Below are positions 23,696-31,650 of a stretch of DNA of 64,000 nt, one piece after another (position 1 is the stretch's first letter; the number at the start of each line of letters is the position of its first letter). This stretch comes from Bacilli bacterium (GTDB taxonomy: Bacteria > Bacillota_I > Bacilli_A > RF39 > UBA660). The position numbers and the translations under genes are program-made. The stretch lies in the NCBI GenBank assembly GCA_900768815.1, contig CAAGEE010000018.1:124001-188000 (forward strand). The letters run 5' to 3'. The notes beneath the pieces are model-generated. The model was given only the letters and a program-made list of their open reading frames with translations. It was not told the origin of the DNA and made no database searches.

Positions 23696-25447
23696 ATGTG
23701 TGGAATAGTAGGTTATATAGGTTTTAGAGAACCTAAAGATGTACTTATAGAGGGACTTAAAACTTTAGAATATCGTGGATACGATTCTGCGGGTATTGCT
23801 TTAAAAAATGATACCTCGGTTCAAATTATAAAAGAAGTAGGAAGAATAGCTTCTTTGGAGGAGAAGGTTAATAAGGGGAAATTAATAAATTCTCATATAG
23901 GTATTGCTCATACTAGATGGGCTACTCATGGTGGTGTTACTGAGGTTAATGCACATCCTCATACTATTGGAAGAGTTACATTGGTTCATAATGGTATAAT
24001 TGAGAATGCTATGGAATTGAAGGAAAAATTAAGTAGTGAGGGAGTTACTTTTAATACTGAAACTGATACAGAAGTTTTAACTGCTTTAATTGATTATTAT
24101 TATGATAATGATCCAGTTGTTGCTATTGAGAAAGCTATAAAAGATGTTAGAGGGTCATATGCTCTAGCGATTGTTTTTAAGGATCAAGATAAGTTATTTG
24201 CGGTTAGAAAAGATTTACCTTTAATAGTTGGATATGGAAAAGATGAATATTTTGTAGCAAGTGATATTTCAGCAATTATTAATTATACTAATAGATATTC
24301 TTTATTAGATGAGAATGAGATTGTTGTTTTAGATTTTGATGGTATTAAGATTGTTAAAGATGGGAAGGAAATAAAAAAAGAAATATTAGTTACGGAGTTA
24401 ACTGCTGAATCTAAAGAAAAGTGTGGTTATGAACATTATATGTTAAAAGAGATAATGGAAGAGCCTATTGTACTTGAAAAGACTTTAAAACCTTTCATAG
24501 AAAACTTCGATAGTGTATTTGATATTAGTGATTATGAAGAAATTCATATTGTAGCATGTGGATCGGCTATGTATGCTGGTATGATTGGAAAAAGTTTAAT
24601 AGAGGAAAATGCTAATATTAGAGTTTTATGTGAAGTTGCTAGTGAATATCGTTATAAAAAAGTTCTTTATGATAGAAAAACTTTAGTAATAGTTATTTCA
24701 CAGTCTGGAGAAACTGCTGATACTATTGCCGCTATGAGAAAAGCTAAGGAAAATGGAGCTTTAACTTTAGCAATTGTTAATGTAAAAGGATCAACTATTG
24801 CTAGAGAAAGTGATAGACAAATATTTATTGAGGCTGGTCCTGAAATAGCAGTTGCTACTACGAAGGCTTATATTTTACAAGTTGCTATTATGGCACTACT
24901 AGCCTGTAGAGTTGCTGGTAAAAAAGATATAGTGAATGAGTTAAAGAAATTACCACGTTTATTAAAAGAGGTTATTGATAGAAGAGATATTTATTTGGAA
25001 ATAGCTAAAAAAATTAGTAATAGAGAAGATATATTCTTTATAGGAAGAAAAATTGATTATGCTATTTCTTTAGAGGGAAGTTTGAAACTAAAAGAAGTAT
25101 CTTATATACATAGTGAGGCTTATCAGGCAGGAGAATTAAAACATGGAACTATTTCTTTAATAGATAAAGGTACACCTGTTTTTGCAATTGTTACTGAAGA
25201 TGATATTAAAGAAAAGACTATTTCTAATATTTGTGAAGTCAAAGCTAGAGGAGCTATGATAATAGTTGTTAGTAATGAAGATGGGTTTGAGTGTGACTAT
25301 TTAATTAAAGTACCAAGAGTTAGTGAATTTTTACAACCAATACTAGTAGTACCTTGTTTACAATTAATAGCATATGAAGTTGCTAAAATAAGAGGTTGTG
25401 ATATTGATAAACCAAAAAATTTAGCGAAAAGTGTAACCGTAGAATAA
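23696..25447 (+). CDS. glmS: Glutamine-fructose-6-phosphate aminotransferase
   Basis: Makes glucosamine-6-phosphate from fructose-6-phosphate and glutamine, the first step to UDP-GlcNAc and peptidoglycan. The 583-residue protein begins MCGIVGYIGFR, with the catalytic cysteine exposed after Met removal, then the Ntn glutaminase domain (THGGVTEVNAHPHTIGRVTLVHNG), a linker, and two SIS sugar-isomerase domains (CGSAMYAGMIG; SQSGETADTIAAMRKA; SEAYQAGELKHG). It ends PKNLAKSVTVE, the standard C-terminus. AAGGAG precedes the ATG, directly after the ribozyme. Confidence 0.98.
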   Translation: MCGIVGYIGFREPKDVLIEGLKTLEYRGYDSAGIALKNDTSVQIIKEVGRIASLEEKVNKGKLINSHIGIAHTRWATHGGVTEVNAHPHTIGRVTLVHNGIIENAMELKEKLSSEGVTFNTETDTEVLTALIDYYYDNDPVVAIEKAIKDVRGSYALAIVFKDQDKLFAVRKDLPLIVGYGKDEYFVASDISAIINYTNRYSLLDENEIVVLDFDGIKIVKDGKEIKKEILVTELTAESKEKCGYEHYMLKEIMEEPIVLEKTLKPFIENFDSVFDISDYEEIHIVACGSAMYAGMIGKSLIEENANIRVLCEVASEYRYKKVLYDRKTLVIVISQSGETADTIAAMRKAKENGALTLAIVNVKGSTIARESDRQIFIEAGPEIAVATTKAYILQVAIMALLACRVAGKKDIVNELKKLPRLLKEVIDRRDIYLEIAKKISNREDIFFIGRKIDYAISLEGSLKLKEVSYIHSEAYQAGELKHGTISLIDKGTPVFAIVTEDDIKEKTISNICEVKARGAMIIVVSNEDGFECDYLIKVPRVSEFLQPILVVPCLQLIAYEVAKIRGCDIDKPKNLAKSVTVE

Positions 25448-25453
25448 AGATAT

Positions 25454-25479
25454 GACTACTTTAAAAGTAGTCTTTTTTT
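25454..25479 (+). terminator. glmS terminator
   Basis: GACTACTTTTAAAAGTAGTC-like stem followed by TTTTTTT. Confidence 0.85.
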
Positions 25480-25538
25480 ATTGATAAAATGCTTGAAACT
25501 TTGTATAATTGATATGATAGGGAGATTTGATTTAATAT

Positions 25539-28500
25539 ATGGATAAGAATAATTTTAATATTAAGAAGTATATTGAAAAAATAAAAAAGTCAATTAAGAA
25601 AGTGACTTATCTTTTGCGTGGGAACAAGTTTAAAATTTCATTTTTGGGTATTTTTACTATATGTGTTTTAATTTTATTTATTTCTAATTCTTTTGCAGTA
25701 GAAGTACCAGTAGAGACTACTTCGTTTACATCTAGTAATATTAATTATGATAGTGGAGAGAGTGGTGCTTGGAAGATTACTAGAACAGCTAGTTGGATTT
25801 CTAAAAATAAAGCTAAGGTTGTTTATGATTTAAAAACTAATCCTAGTGAAACTTCTCTACCTGTTGATTATATATTAGTTGTTGATGGTTCGTTAAACGA
25901 GCATGATGCATCATTTTCAGCTCCACTTAAAACATTGCTTAATAATATGCATTACTATAATAATATAAGTAATAGGGTTGCTGTAATCGGATTTAATGAT
26001 AAGGCGGAAATTTTAACTGATTTTACAAATGATGATACTGGCACTAATACAGTACTTGATAATTTTCTTTCTGCTTCTGCTCATGCTAACAAAGAGATAA
26101 GTTATTATGCAGCTTTTAAAGCTCTTTCTGAATTTATGGAAAATTATACTTCAGATGGAGCAAATATTATCAAAGTTGTTTTTGTAACTGATGGAAAACC
26201 AGTTATTGATTCTCCTAAAGAGGTTAGTCTTTATCAAGATTTAAAAGAAAAATATCCAGAACTTTCTGTTTTAGGAATACAATACAGCATGGGAAATGAA
26301 GTTGTTGATGCTATTAAGAATGTTAGTGATGCACAAGTAGTTGCTGATAAAGATAATGCTTGGGATGTTATTCCTAATATTTATCTTGGATATGAAGATG
26401 ATAATTATGATAGTTTTGTATTTGATGATTATTTTAGTGCTCCGTTTACTGTTGATGAAGTTTCTGTGACAAGGGGTGTAGCTTCAATAAATAATGAATA
26501 TTCTGTTGAGTGGAATTTGAATGATAGTTCACAATTTGTTGCTGGGGCAAGTGCTAGAATGACTGTTTATTTTAATGTTTCTAATGAGTATACAGTTGGT
26601 GATATTGTTCCTATTTCTAGTACAACTACTGTTAATTATTCGTTTGCAGGTGGTGAGAAACAAGATAGTGATATTAATTCTCCAACTCTAGCAACAGGAT
26701 TTAAAGTTAATTATGATAGTAATGCACCGTCTGGATGTGTGGTTAGTAATATGCCTAGTTCTGATGTTGTTGGTATATATAATATAGTTAGGCCAACAAC
26801 TGTTGTTCCCAAATGTAAAGGTTATTTATTTAAAGAATGGAAGCTAGTTACTTCTAATATTACAACTAATAATGATGATTCGTTTAATATGCCTTATAAG
26901 GATGTTACTTATAAAGCTACATGGTCTAAAGCTAGTTTGAATAAGTCAGTTGATGGTACAGTTGCCGAAAAGGCTACTTTATATGGAGTTTTAAGAGATG
27001 AAGTTTCTAATGGTGGAGCTGTAAAGGAATATACTGGTAAACATCAAGATAGTATAAGTGGAGTGGGTAGTAGTAAGATTTATTATTATACTGCTAATAA
27101 TGATACGAGTGGAGCGGAAATTCTTAATAAAAACAATGTTTTGTTTGCCGGTATGTGTTGGCAAATGATTAGAACTACTGATACTGGTGATGTAAGAATG
27201 ATTTATAATGGTGCAGTTGATTCTAATGGTTCTTGTGGAACAGATAGGAAAGGACAATATGCTTTTTCTGGGATTGAGGCTATTACTTTAAATTCTAAAC
27301 ATTACTATGGAACTGACTATACGTATGATAGTATTTTAAAAAAGTTTAAGGCGGCCGGTAATAAACTTGCAATAGATACAGCTAATCCTTCGTCTTTAAT
27401 TGGTTCATATACTTGTTTAAATACTCAAAAAAATGTTTCTTGTAGTACTTTGTATCAGGTTTTATATGTTGAAGATTCAAAGATTTATGCTGCTGCTATA
27501 AAGAGTTCTAATATTTATAATTCGATTGGTACATCAATATTTAATAATTTATATGGTTATAATTCAGAAATGGGTTATATGTATAATGGTAATTATCCTG
27601 GTAATACATATGAGATTTCAAATATTGAAATAAAAAAAGAGCAGATAGATCCTTATAGTCCTTATTGTACAGCAGTTACTTATGATGCTTCTACTAAGGC
27701 TTATAGTTGTTCTGGTACTTCTTTGGGTTTTTGGGAAATTGGTGGAGATGAGCCTGAAAAATTACTTATACATAATTATGTATTATTAAGTGATGATTCT
27801 TCTGTTGCTAGATATATGATTGGAGTGAATATTGATGATGTTGCTAATCCTTACTACTATTATATAGAGTTAACTGATGGTCAAACTATGGATGACTTTT
27901 ATGTTTATGGTGATGGATATACTATTAATGATGATGGTACTTATAAGATTACTAATCCAAAACTTATTACTAAGCTAGATTTTTATTATAGTTATTCAGA
28001 TTATAAAGGAAAGTATTTTGGAGAGGATTTACAGATAAGAGAAGGTAACTATAACAGTACTAGTTATGATGGTTATATGAATGGGGGATTAATTAATACT
28101 AATAGGGTTAGTTCATTATTTTATAATTTAAGTTCTGGTGGTAGTAGTTTAACTGTTAGTAATTATCAAAGTTATTTAGCTTTTTCACCTATTTCTAAAA
28201 TTCCTAAATTTTCTAGTTCTGTTACTTATAGTAATGGTAAATATAAACTTAGTGGTACTGTTACTAATGTTGGTTTATATGATACTTCTAATATTTCAAA
28301 AGTAAATAATACTCATTATACTTGCTTTACTGCTGGTGATGAATGTAGTTCTGTTTATTATGTATATTATGCAAATGGAAATTATATCTATTCTATAAAA
28401 CTTAATAATGGAGAGAATATTTCTGGTGCATTAGTTAATATGTTTAATTCTAGTACTACTAATAGTAAGGATTCTACTATGAAGATGCTTGTTGAGTCAT

Positions 28501-28982
28501 GGTATGCTCATAATCTTAGTAATTATACAAGTTATTTATCTGATACGATTTATTGTAATGATCGAAGTATTAAGAGTTTAGGTGGTTTTAATCCTAGTGG
28601 TGGTAGTTTGTATTCTCCTTTAACGTTCAATGGTACTTCTAATACAAGTTTGCTTTGTTCAAATGAAGCTGATAGATTTAGTGTTAGTAATAGTGTGGCA
28701 CCTTTAAAGTATCCAATTGGCTTATTATCGGGAGCAGAGGCTAATTTACTTGGGAATAACAAAGTTAGGGCTTCTGGTAGTAAATACTGGCTTATGAGTC
28801 CAAGCAGTTTAACTGGTACTTCGATTGGACAATTTGTTGTAGAGGCAACTGGAACTTTGAGTAGTACTGTTTCTATAAATTCTAGTAATCATATTAGACC
28901 TGTTATTACGTTGAAGGGAAGTCTAACTTTAGTATTTGGAGATGGAAGTGTGACTAGTCCATATGTGGTTTCTACTAATTAG
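25539..28982 (+). CDS. Large secreted vWA-domain surface protein
   Basis: A 1147-residue exported protein with a long basic N-terminus and a hydrophobic signal or anchor at about 33-52 (ISFLGIFTICVLILFISNSF). Residues about 108-290 form a von Willebrand A domain (YILVVDGSLNE...RVAVIGFND...VVFVTDGKP); the MIDAS reads D-G-S-L-N instead of D-x-S-x-S, so metal-dependent adhesion may be altered. A Listeria-Bacteroides (InlB B) type repeat follows at about 385-465 (FKVNYDSNAPSG...YLFKEWKL...TYKATW). The C-terminal 650 residues are beta-rich with paired cysteines and end in HIRPVITLKG...GDGSVTSPYVV. No LPxTG motif is present. It stands alone between two terminators. Confidence 0.75.
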   Translation: MDKNNFNIKKYIEKIKKSIKKVTYLLRGNKFKISFLGIFTICVLILFISNSFAVEVPVETTSFTSSNINYDSGESGAWKITRTASWISKNKAKVVYDLKTNPSETSLPVDYILVVDGSLNEHDASFSAPLKTLLNNMHYYNNISNRVAVIGFNDKAEILTDFTNDDTGTNTVLDNFLSASAHANKEISYYAAFKALSEFMENYTSDGANIIKVVFVTDGKPVIDSPKEVSLYQDLKEKYPELSVLGIQYSMGNEVVDAIKNVSDAQVVADKDNAWDVIPNIYLGYEDDNYDSFVFDDYFSAPFTVDEVSVTRGVASINNEYSVEWNLNDSSQFVAGASARMTVYFNVSNEYTVGDIVPISSTTTVNYSFAGGEKQDSDINSPTLATGFKVNYDSNAPSGCVVSNMPSSDVVGIYNIVRPTTVVPKCKGYLFKEWKLVTSNITTNNDDSFNMPYKDVTYKATWSKASLNKSVDGTVAEKATLYGVLRDEVSNGGAVKEYTGKHQDSISGVGSSKIYYYTANNDTSGAEILNKNNVLFAGMCWQMIRTTDTGDVRMIYNGAVDSNGSCGTDRKGQYAFSGIEAITLNSKHYYGTDYTYDSILKKFKAAGNKLAIDTANPSSLIGSYTCLNTQKNVSCSTLYQVLYVEDSKIYAAAIKSSNIYNSIGTSIFNNLYGYNSEMGYMYNGNYPGNTYEISNIEIKKEQIDPYSPYCTAVTYDASTKAYSCSGTSLGFWEIGGDEPEKLLIHNYVLLSDDSSVARYMIGVNIDDVANPYYYYIELTDGQTMDDFYVYGDGYTINDDGTYKITNPKLITKLDFYYSYSDYKGKYFGEDLQIREGNYNSTSYDGYMNGGLINTNRVSSLFYNLSSGGSSLTVSNYQSYLAFSPISKIPKFSSSVTYSNGKYKLSGTVTNVGLYDTSNISKVNNTHYTCFTAGDECSSVYYVYYANGNYIYSIKLNNGENISGALVNMFNSSTTNSKDSTMKMLVESWYAHNLSNYTSYLSDTIYCNDRSIKSLGGFNPSGGSLYSPLTFNGTSNTSLLCSNEADRFSVSNSVAPLKYPIGLLSGAEANLLGNNKVRASGSKYWLMSPSSLTGTSIGQFVVEATGTLSSTVSINSSNHIRPVITLKGSLTLVFGDGSVTSPYVVSTN

Positions 28983-28987
28983 TTTAT

Positions 28988-29017
28988 AAGACAAAGAAGT
29001 TGTTCTTTGTCTTTTTC
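28988..29017 (+). terminator. Intrinsic terminator
   Basis: GACAAAGAA-GTTG-TTCTTTGTC followed by TTTTT. Confidence 0.8.
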
Positions 29018-29065
29018 ATTTACTTATTGATAATTTTATCTTATAATTCTTATGAGGTGATTTCC

Positions 29066-29914
29066 TTGCAAATATTAGATGGAAAAGAAGTAAAACGTAT
29101 TAAGTTAGAAGAGTTAAAGAATGAAGTTTTAAAATTGGATAGACCTTTGGGTTTAACGGTTATTCAAGTTGGAGATGATTCTGCTAGTAATATTTATGTT
29201 AAACAAAAGTCTAAGTTGGCTAATAATTTAGAATTTAACTTTAATCATATAAAATTAGAAGAGAATGTAACGGAAGAAGAAGTTCTTAAGATTATTAATG
29301 GTCTTAATAGGGATAATTGTGTTGATGGTATTTTAGTACAAATGCCGCTTCCGGAACATTTAAATTCTAGAATTATACAAAACACTATTAGTCCCTTAAA
29401 AGATGTCGATGGTTTAACCGATATTAATATGGGAATGCTTGTTCATAAAAAGAATTGTTTAGTACCTTGTACACCACTTGGGGTAATGGAGTTATTAAAG
29501 TATTATAATATTGATGTTGCTGGTAAAAATGTAGTTATTGTTGGTAGAAGTGATTTAGTTGGTAGACCAATGGCTGAGGTTATGATAAATAATGATGCGA
29601 CTGTTACTTTGTGTCATTCTAAGACTAAGAATTTAAAAGATATTACTAAAAATGCAGATGTTTTAGTTGTTGCTGTTGGAAAGGCTAAATTAATTACTAG
29701 TGATATGGTTAAGGATGGGGTTGTTGTTGTTGATGTTGGAATTAATAGATTAGAAGATGGTAGTTTATGTGGGGATGTAGATTTTGATGGGGTTTCTTCA
29801 AAGTGTTCATATATTACTCCTGTACCTGGTGGTGTTGGACAGATGACTGTTTTAGAACTCGGATATAATACTTATAAAGCTTATTTGTTAAGACAAGAGA
29901 AAAGAGTACTTTAG
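29066..29914 (+). CDS. folD: Bifunctional methylene-THF dehydrogenase/cyclohydrolase
   Basis: Interconverts 5,10-methylene-THF and 10-formyl-THF in one-carbon metabolism. The start is TTG 29066 (reading LQILDGKEV), set by GAGGTGA six bases upstream and by alignment with the usual FolD N-terminus; the upstream ATG at 29000 would add a hydrophobic stretch encoded by the terminator/promoter region. Key motifs: YVKQKSKLANNL (catalytic Tyr and Lys), DGILVQMPLPEHL, KDVDGLTDIN, the NADP-binding GRSDLVGRPMAEVM and PVPGGVGQMT. Length 282 residues is normal. The stop codon lies inside the terminator hairpin. Confidence 0.95.
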   Translation: MQILDGKEVKRIKLEELKNEVLKLDRPLGLTVIQVGDDSASNIYVKQKSKLANNLEFNFNHIKLEENVTEEEVLKIINGLNRDNCVDGILVQMPLPEHLNSRIIQNTISPLKDVDGLTDINMGMLVHKKNCLVPCTPLGVMELLKYYNIDVAGKNVVIVGRSDLVGRPMAEVMINNDATVTLCHSKTKNLKDITKNADVLVVAVGKAKLITSDMVKDGVVVVDVGINRLEDGSLCGDVDFDGVSSKCSYITPVPGGVGQMTVLELGYNTYKAYLLRQEKRVL

Positions 29915-29930
29915 ATAGTACTCCTTTTTT
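29904..29930 (+). terminator. folD terminator
   Basis: GAGTACT / AGTACTC stem spanning the folD stop, followed by CTTTTTT. The T-run also borders the stop of the convergent small peptide gene. Confidence 0.75.
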
Positions 29931-30072
29931 AGTGACAACAATTGTTTTTAGAGTTACCATTACCTGTGTTCCAGAATAGAACAAAGAAAATAATTAGAAT
30001 AATAATTATAATCCAAAACCAGTTTGTGCCATTGGATTCGTTATAATTGTATGCTGGATATCCGTACATCAT
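29929..30072 (-). CDS. 47-residue membrane peptide
   Basis: On the minus strand GAAAGGAG (30088-30081) is 8 bases before ATG 30072. The peptide has a Tyr/Asn-rich N-terminus (MMYGYPAYNYNESNGTNWF), one strongly hydrophobic helix (WIIIIILIIFFVLFW) and a polar tail ending NNCCH. The ribosome binding site is among the best in the window and the frame is uninterrupted, so I regard it as real. Its style recalls small YjcZ-type sporulation membrane peptides, but this is only a resemblance. It lies near the cotJ genes. Confidence 0.65.
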   Translation of the reverse strand: MMYGYPAYNYNESNGTNWFWIIIIILIIFFVLFWNTGNGNSKNNCCH

Positions 30073-30151
30073 AAATATATCTCCTTTCAATATAGTATAT
30101 TTATGGATGTTAATATTGATAATAATGGATACCTAAATAAAATATATAAAA

Positions 30152-30175
30152 CAAAAAAAGAGATAAACTCTTCCT
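30152..30175 (-). terminator. Minus-strand terminator-like hairpin
   Basis: Read on the minus strand: AAGAG-TTTAT-CTCTT followed by TTTTTG. A second stop downstream of the tRNA-His terminator. Confidence 0.4.
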
Positions 30176-30238
30176 TTTATATTTTTCTACTAAGTGATGT
30201 TCTCTATCGTCTTTTAATTAAAGTAGTATTTTATATAA

Positions 30239-30263
30239 CAAAAAAACTAATCGTTTTGATTAG
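30239..30263 (-). terminator. tRNA-His terminator
   Basis: Minus strand AGCTAATC-AAAAC-GATTAG followed by TTTTTTT, just downstream of the tRNA gene. Confidence 0.75.
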
Positions 30264-30279
30264 CTTTTATTTTAAAATA

Positions 30280-30356
30280 TGGGGCGTCGTAAGGGAATCG
30301 AACCCTTGCGTACTAGTGCCACAAACTAGCGTGTTAACCACTTCACCAACGGCGCC
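30280..30356 (-). tRNA. tRNA-His (GTG)
   Basis: A complete cloverleaf of 77 nt with encoded CCA (TGG at 30280-30282 on the plus strand). The anticodon arm is CTAGT-TTGTGGC-ACTAG, giving anticodon GTG; the T arm contains GGGTTCGATTCCC. The extra 5' G (position -1) opposite C73, unique to tRNA-His, is encoded. The acceptor stem GGCGCCGT / ACGACGCC has one C-A mismatch at position 4:69. Flanked downstream by an intrinsic terminator. Confidence 0.95.
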
Positions 30357-30499
30357 ATGTCACATTTGACTTCTTTATTTTATTATAGATATAGAAAAAA
30401 AGCAAGGCTTTTTTATTAATTATTCCTTTTTTCATAATTTGGGTATTTATCTATACATTAATACCTAGTTAATCATAAATTAAAGAGAAAGGAGATATT

Positions 30500-30937
30500 A
30501 TGTATAACTATGATTATTTAAATGATACTATGTATCAAAAGATGAGAATGAATTCTATGCGTAGTTTTAATAGAAATAGTTCTTTATTTTCCCCTAGTGA
30601 TGGTTACAATAATGGTAATATGTTTACTAATCTATATAGTCAGTATAAAAATTATAGACCGGCTCAATTATCTGGAAATACTGAGAAAGAGAAGATGTTA
30701 TTAGAAATTGGTAGAATTTCTTTTGCGGCACATGATCTTAACTTATATTTAGATTTATATCCAAATGATGAGTCTATGTTAACTTTATTTAATGATTATA
30801 GAAAGTCAGCAAAAGAATTAATTTCACAATATGAAGTTAAGTTTGGCCCATTAAATATTGTTAGTAATAGTTTAGAGAATGGTCCATTTAAATGGATTAA
30901 TGGTCCTTGGCCATGGGAGGATATTAATAATGTTTAG
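30500..30937 (+). CDS. CotJA-CotJB fusion-like spore coat protein
   Basis: A 145-residue protein. Residues about 70-145 are CotJB: KEKMLLEIGRISFAAHDLNLYLDLYPND, YEVKFGPLN and the C-terminal GPWPWE. The N-terminal part contains DGYNNGNMFTNLYSQYKNYRPAQL (about 34-58), which matches the short CotJA protein (GF-x-G-T-LF...L...PYK.Y.P). In Bacillus cotJA and cotJB are separate genes. AAAGGAG precedes ATG 30500. The frame overlaps the cotJC start by 8 bases. CotJ proteins form part of the inner spore coat in Bacillus; presence here does not prove sporulation. Confidence 0.82.
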   Translation: MYNYDYLNDTMYQKMRMNSMRSFNRNSSLFSPSDGYNNGNMFTNLYSQYKNYRPAQLSGNTEKEKMLLEIGRISFAAHDLNLYLDLYPNDESMLTLFNDYRKSAKELISQYEVKFGPLNIVSNSLENGPFKWINGPWPWEDINNV

Positions 30938-31574
30938 TTATAATAAGAGATTACAATATCCAGTTGATATTAAGAAAAAAGATTTAAGAATGGCCAAGTA
31001 TTTGGTTACACAATATGGTGGTGCTAATGGTGAATTAGCAGCTGCTCTTCGTTATTTGAATCAAAGATTTACAATGCCAGATGAGAGAGGAAAAGCTTTG
31101 CTTACTGATATAGGAACAGAAGAGTTAGCCCATGTAGAGATGATTTCTACAATGATTTATCAATTAATGAAGGATGCTACTCTTGCGGAAATAAAAGAAG
31201 CAGGACTTGATACCCATTATGCAGAACATGCTCATTCATTATATCCAACAGATGCGAATGGCGTTCCGTTTACAGTAGGATACTTTGCATCTACTGGAGA
31301 TCCACTTGCTGATTTATCAGAAGATATGGCTGCTGAACAAAAAGCAAGAGCAGTTTATGAAAACTTAATTGATTTGACAAATGATCCAGATGTTATAGGA
31401 CCACTATTATGGTTAAGACAAAGAGAAATAGTTCATTATACAAGATTTAAGGAATTGTTTGATTACTATGAGAAGAAAATGAATAATAATAGTACTAATA
31501 CTAATACAACTAATATGATGAATGGTAATATGAGTAATAATCAGTATTTTAATCAGTATGGGCAATTAATGTAA
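30930..31574 (+). CDS. cotJC: CotJC, manganese-catalase family coat protein
   Basis: A 214-residue ferritin-like protein related to Mn catalase. The start ATG 30930 overlaps the CotJB stop (AATAATGTTTAG). Starts MFSYNKRLQYPVDIKKKDLRMA-type CotJC sequence; di-metal ligands are expected from ELAAALRYL, EELAHVEM, EQKARAVYE and REIVHYTRF, each on its own helix. The C-terminal 30 residues are Asn/Thr-rich and low complexity. In CotJ systems this is the enzyme-like partner; peroxide removal is a likely role. It is followed by a terminator. Confidence 0.9.
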   Translation: MFSYNKRLQYPVDIKKKDLRMAKYLVTQYGGANGELAAALRYLNQRFTMPDERGKALLTDIGTEELAHVEMISTMIYQLMKDATLAEIKEAGLDTHYAEHAHSLYPTDANGVPFTVGYFASTGDPLADLSEDMAAEQKARAVYENLIDLTNDPDVIGPLLWLRQREIVHYTRFKELFDYYEKKMNNNSTNTNTTNMMNGNMSNNQYFNQYGQLM

Positions 31575-31600
31575 AATGTAGATATTTCTACATTTTTTTA
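31574..31600 (+). terminator. cotJ operon terminator
   Basis: AAATGTAGA-TATT-TCTACATTT palindrome followed by TTTT. Confidence 0.8.
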
Positions 31601-31650
31601 TTGGAAAAGTATTGGTGGTCTTGTTATACTTTAAGTATAGAGGTGAGTGT

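Noticed and set aside
30103..30369. Plus-strand 88-codon ORF
   Set aside because: It runs antisense through tRNA-His and its terminator; composition follows the tRNA complement.
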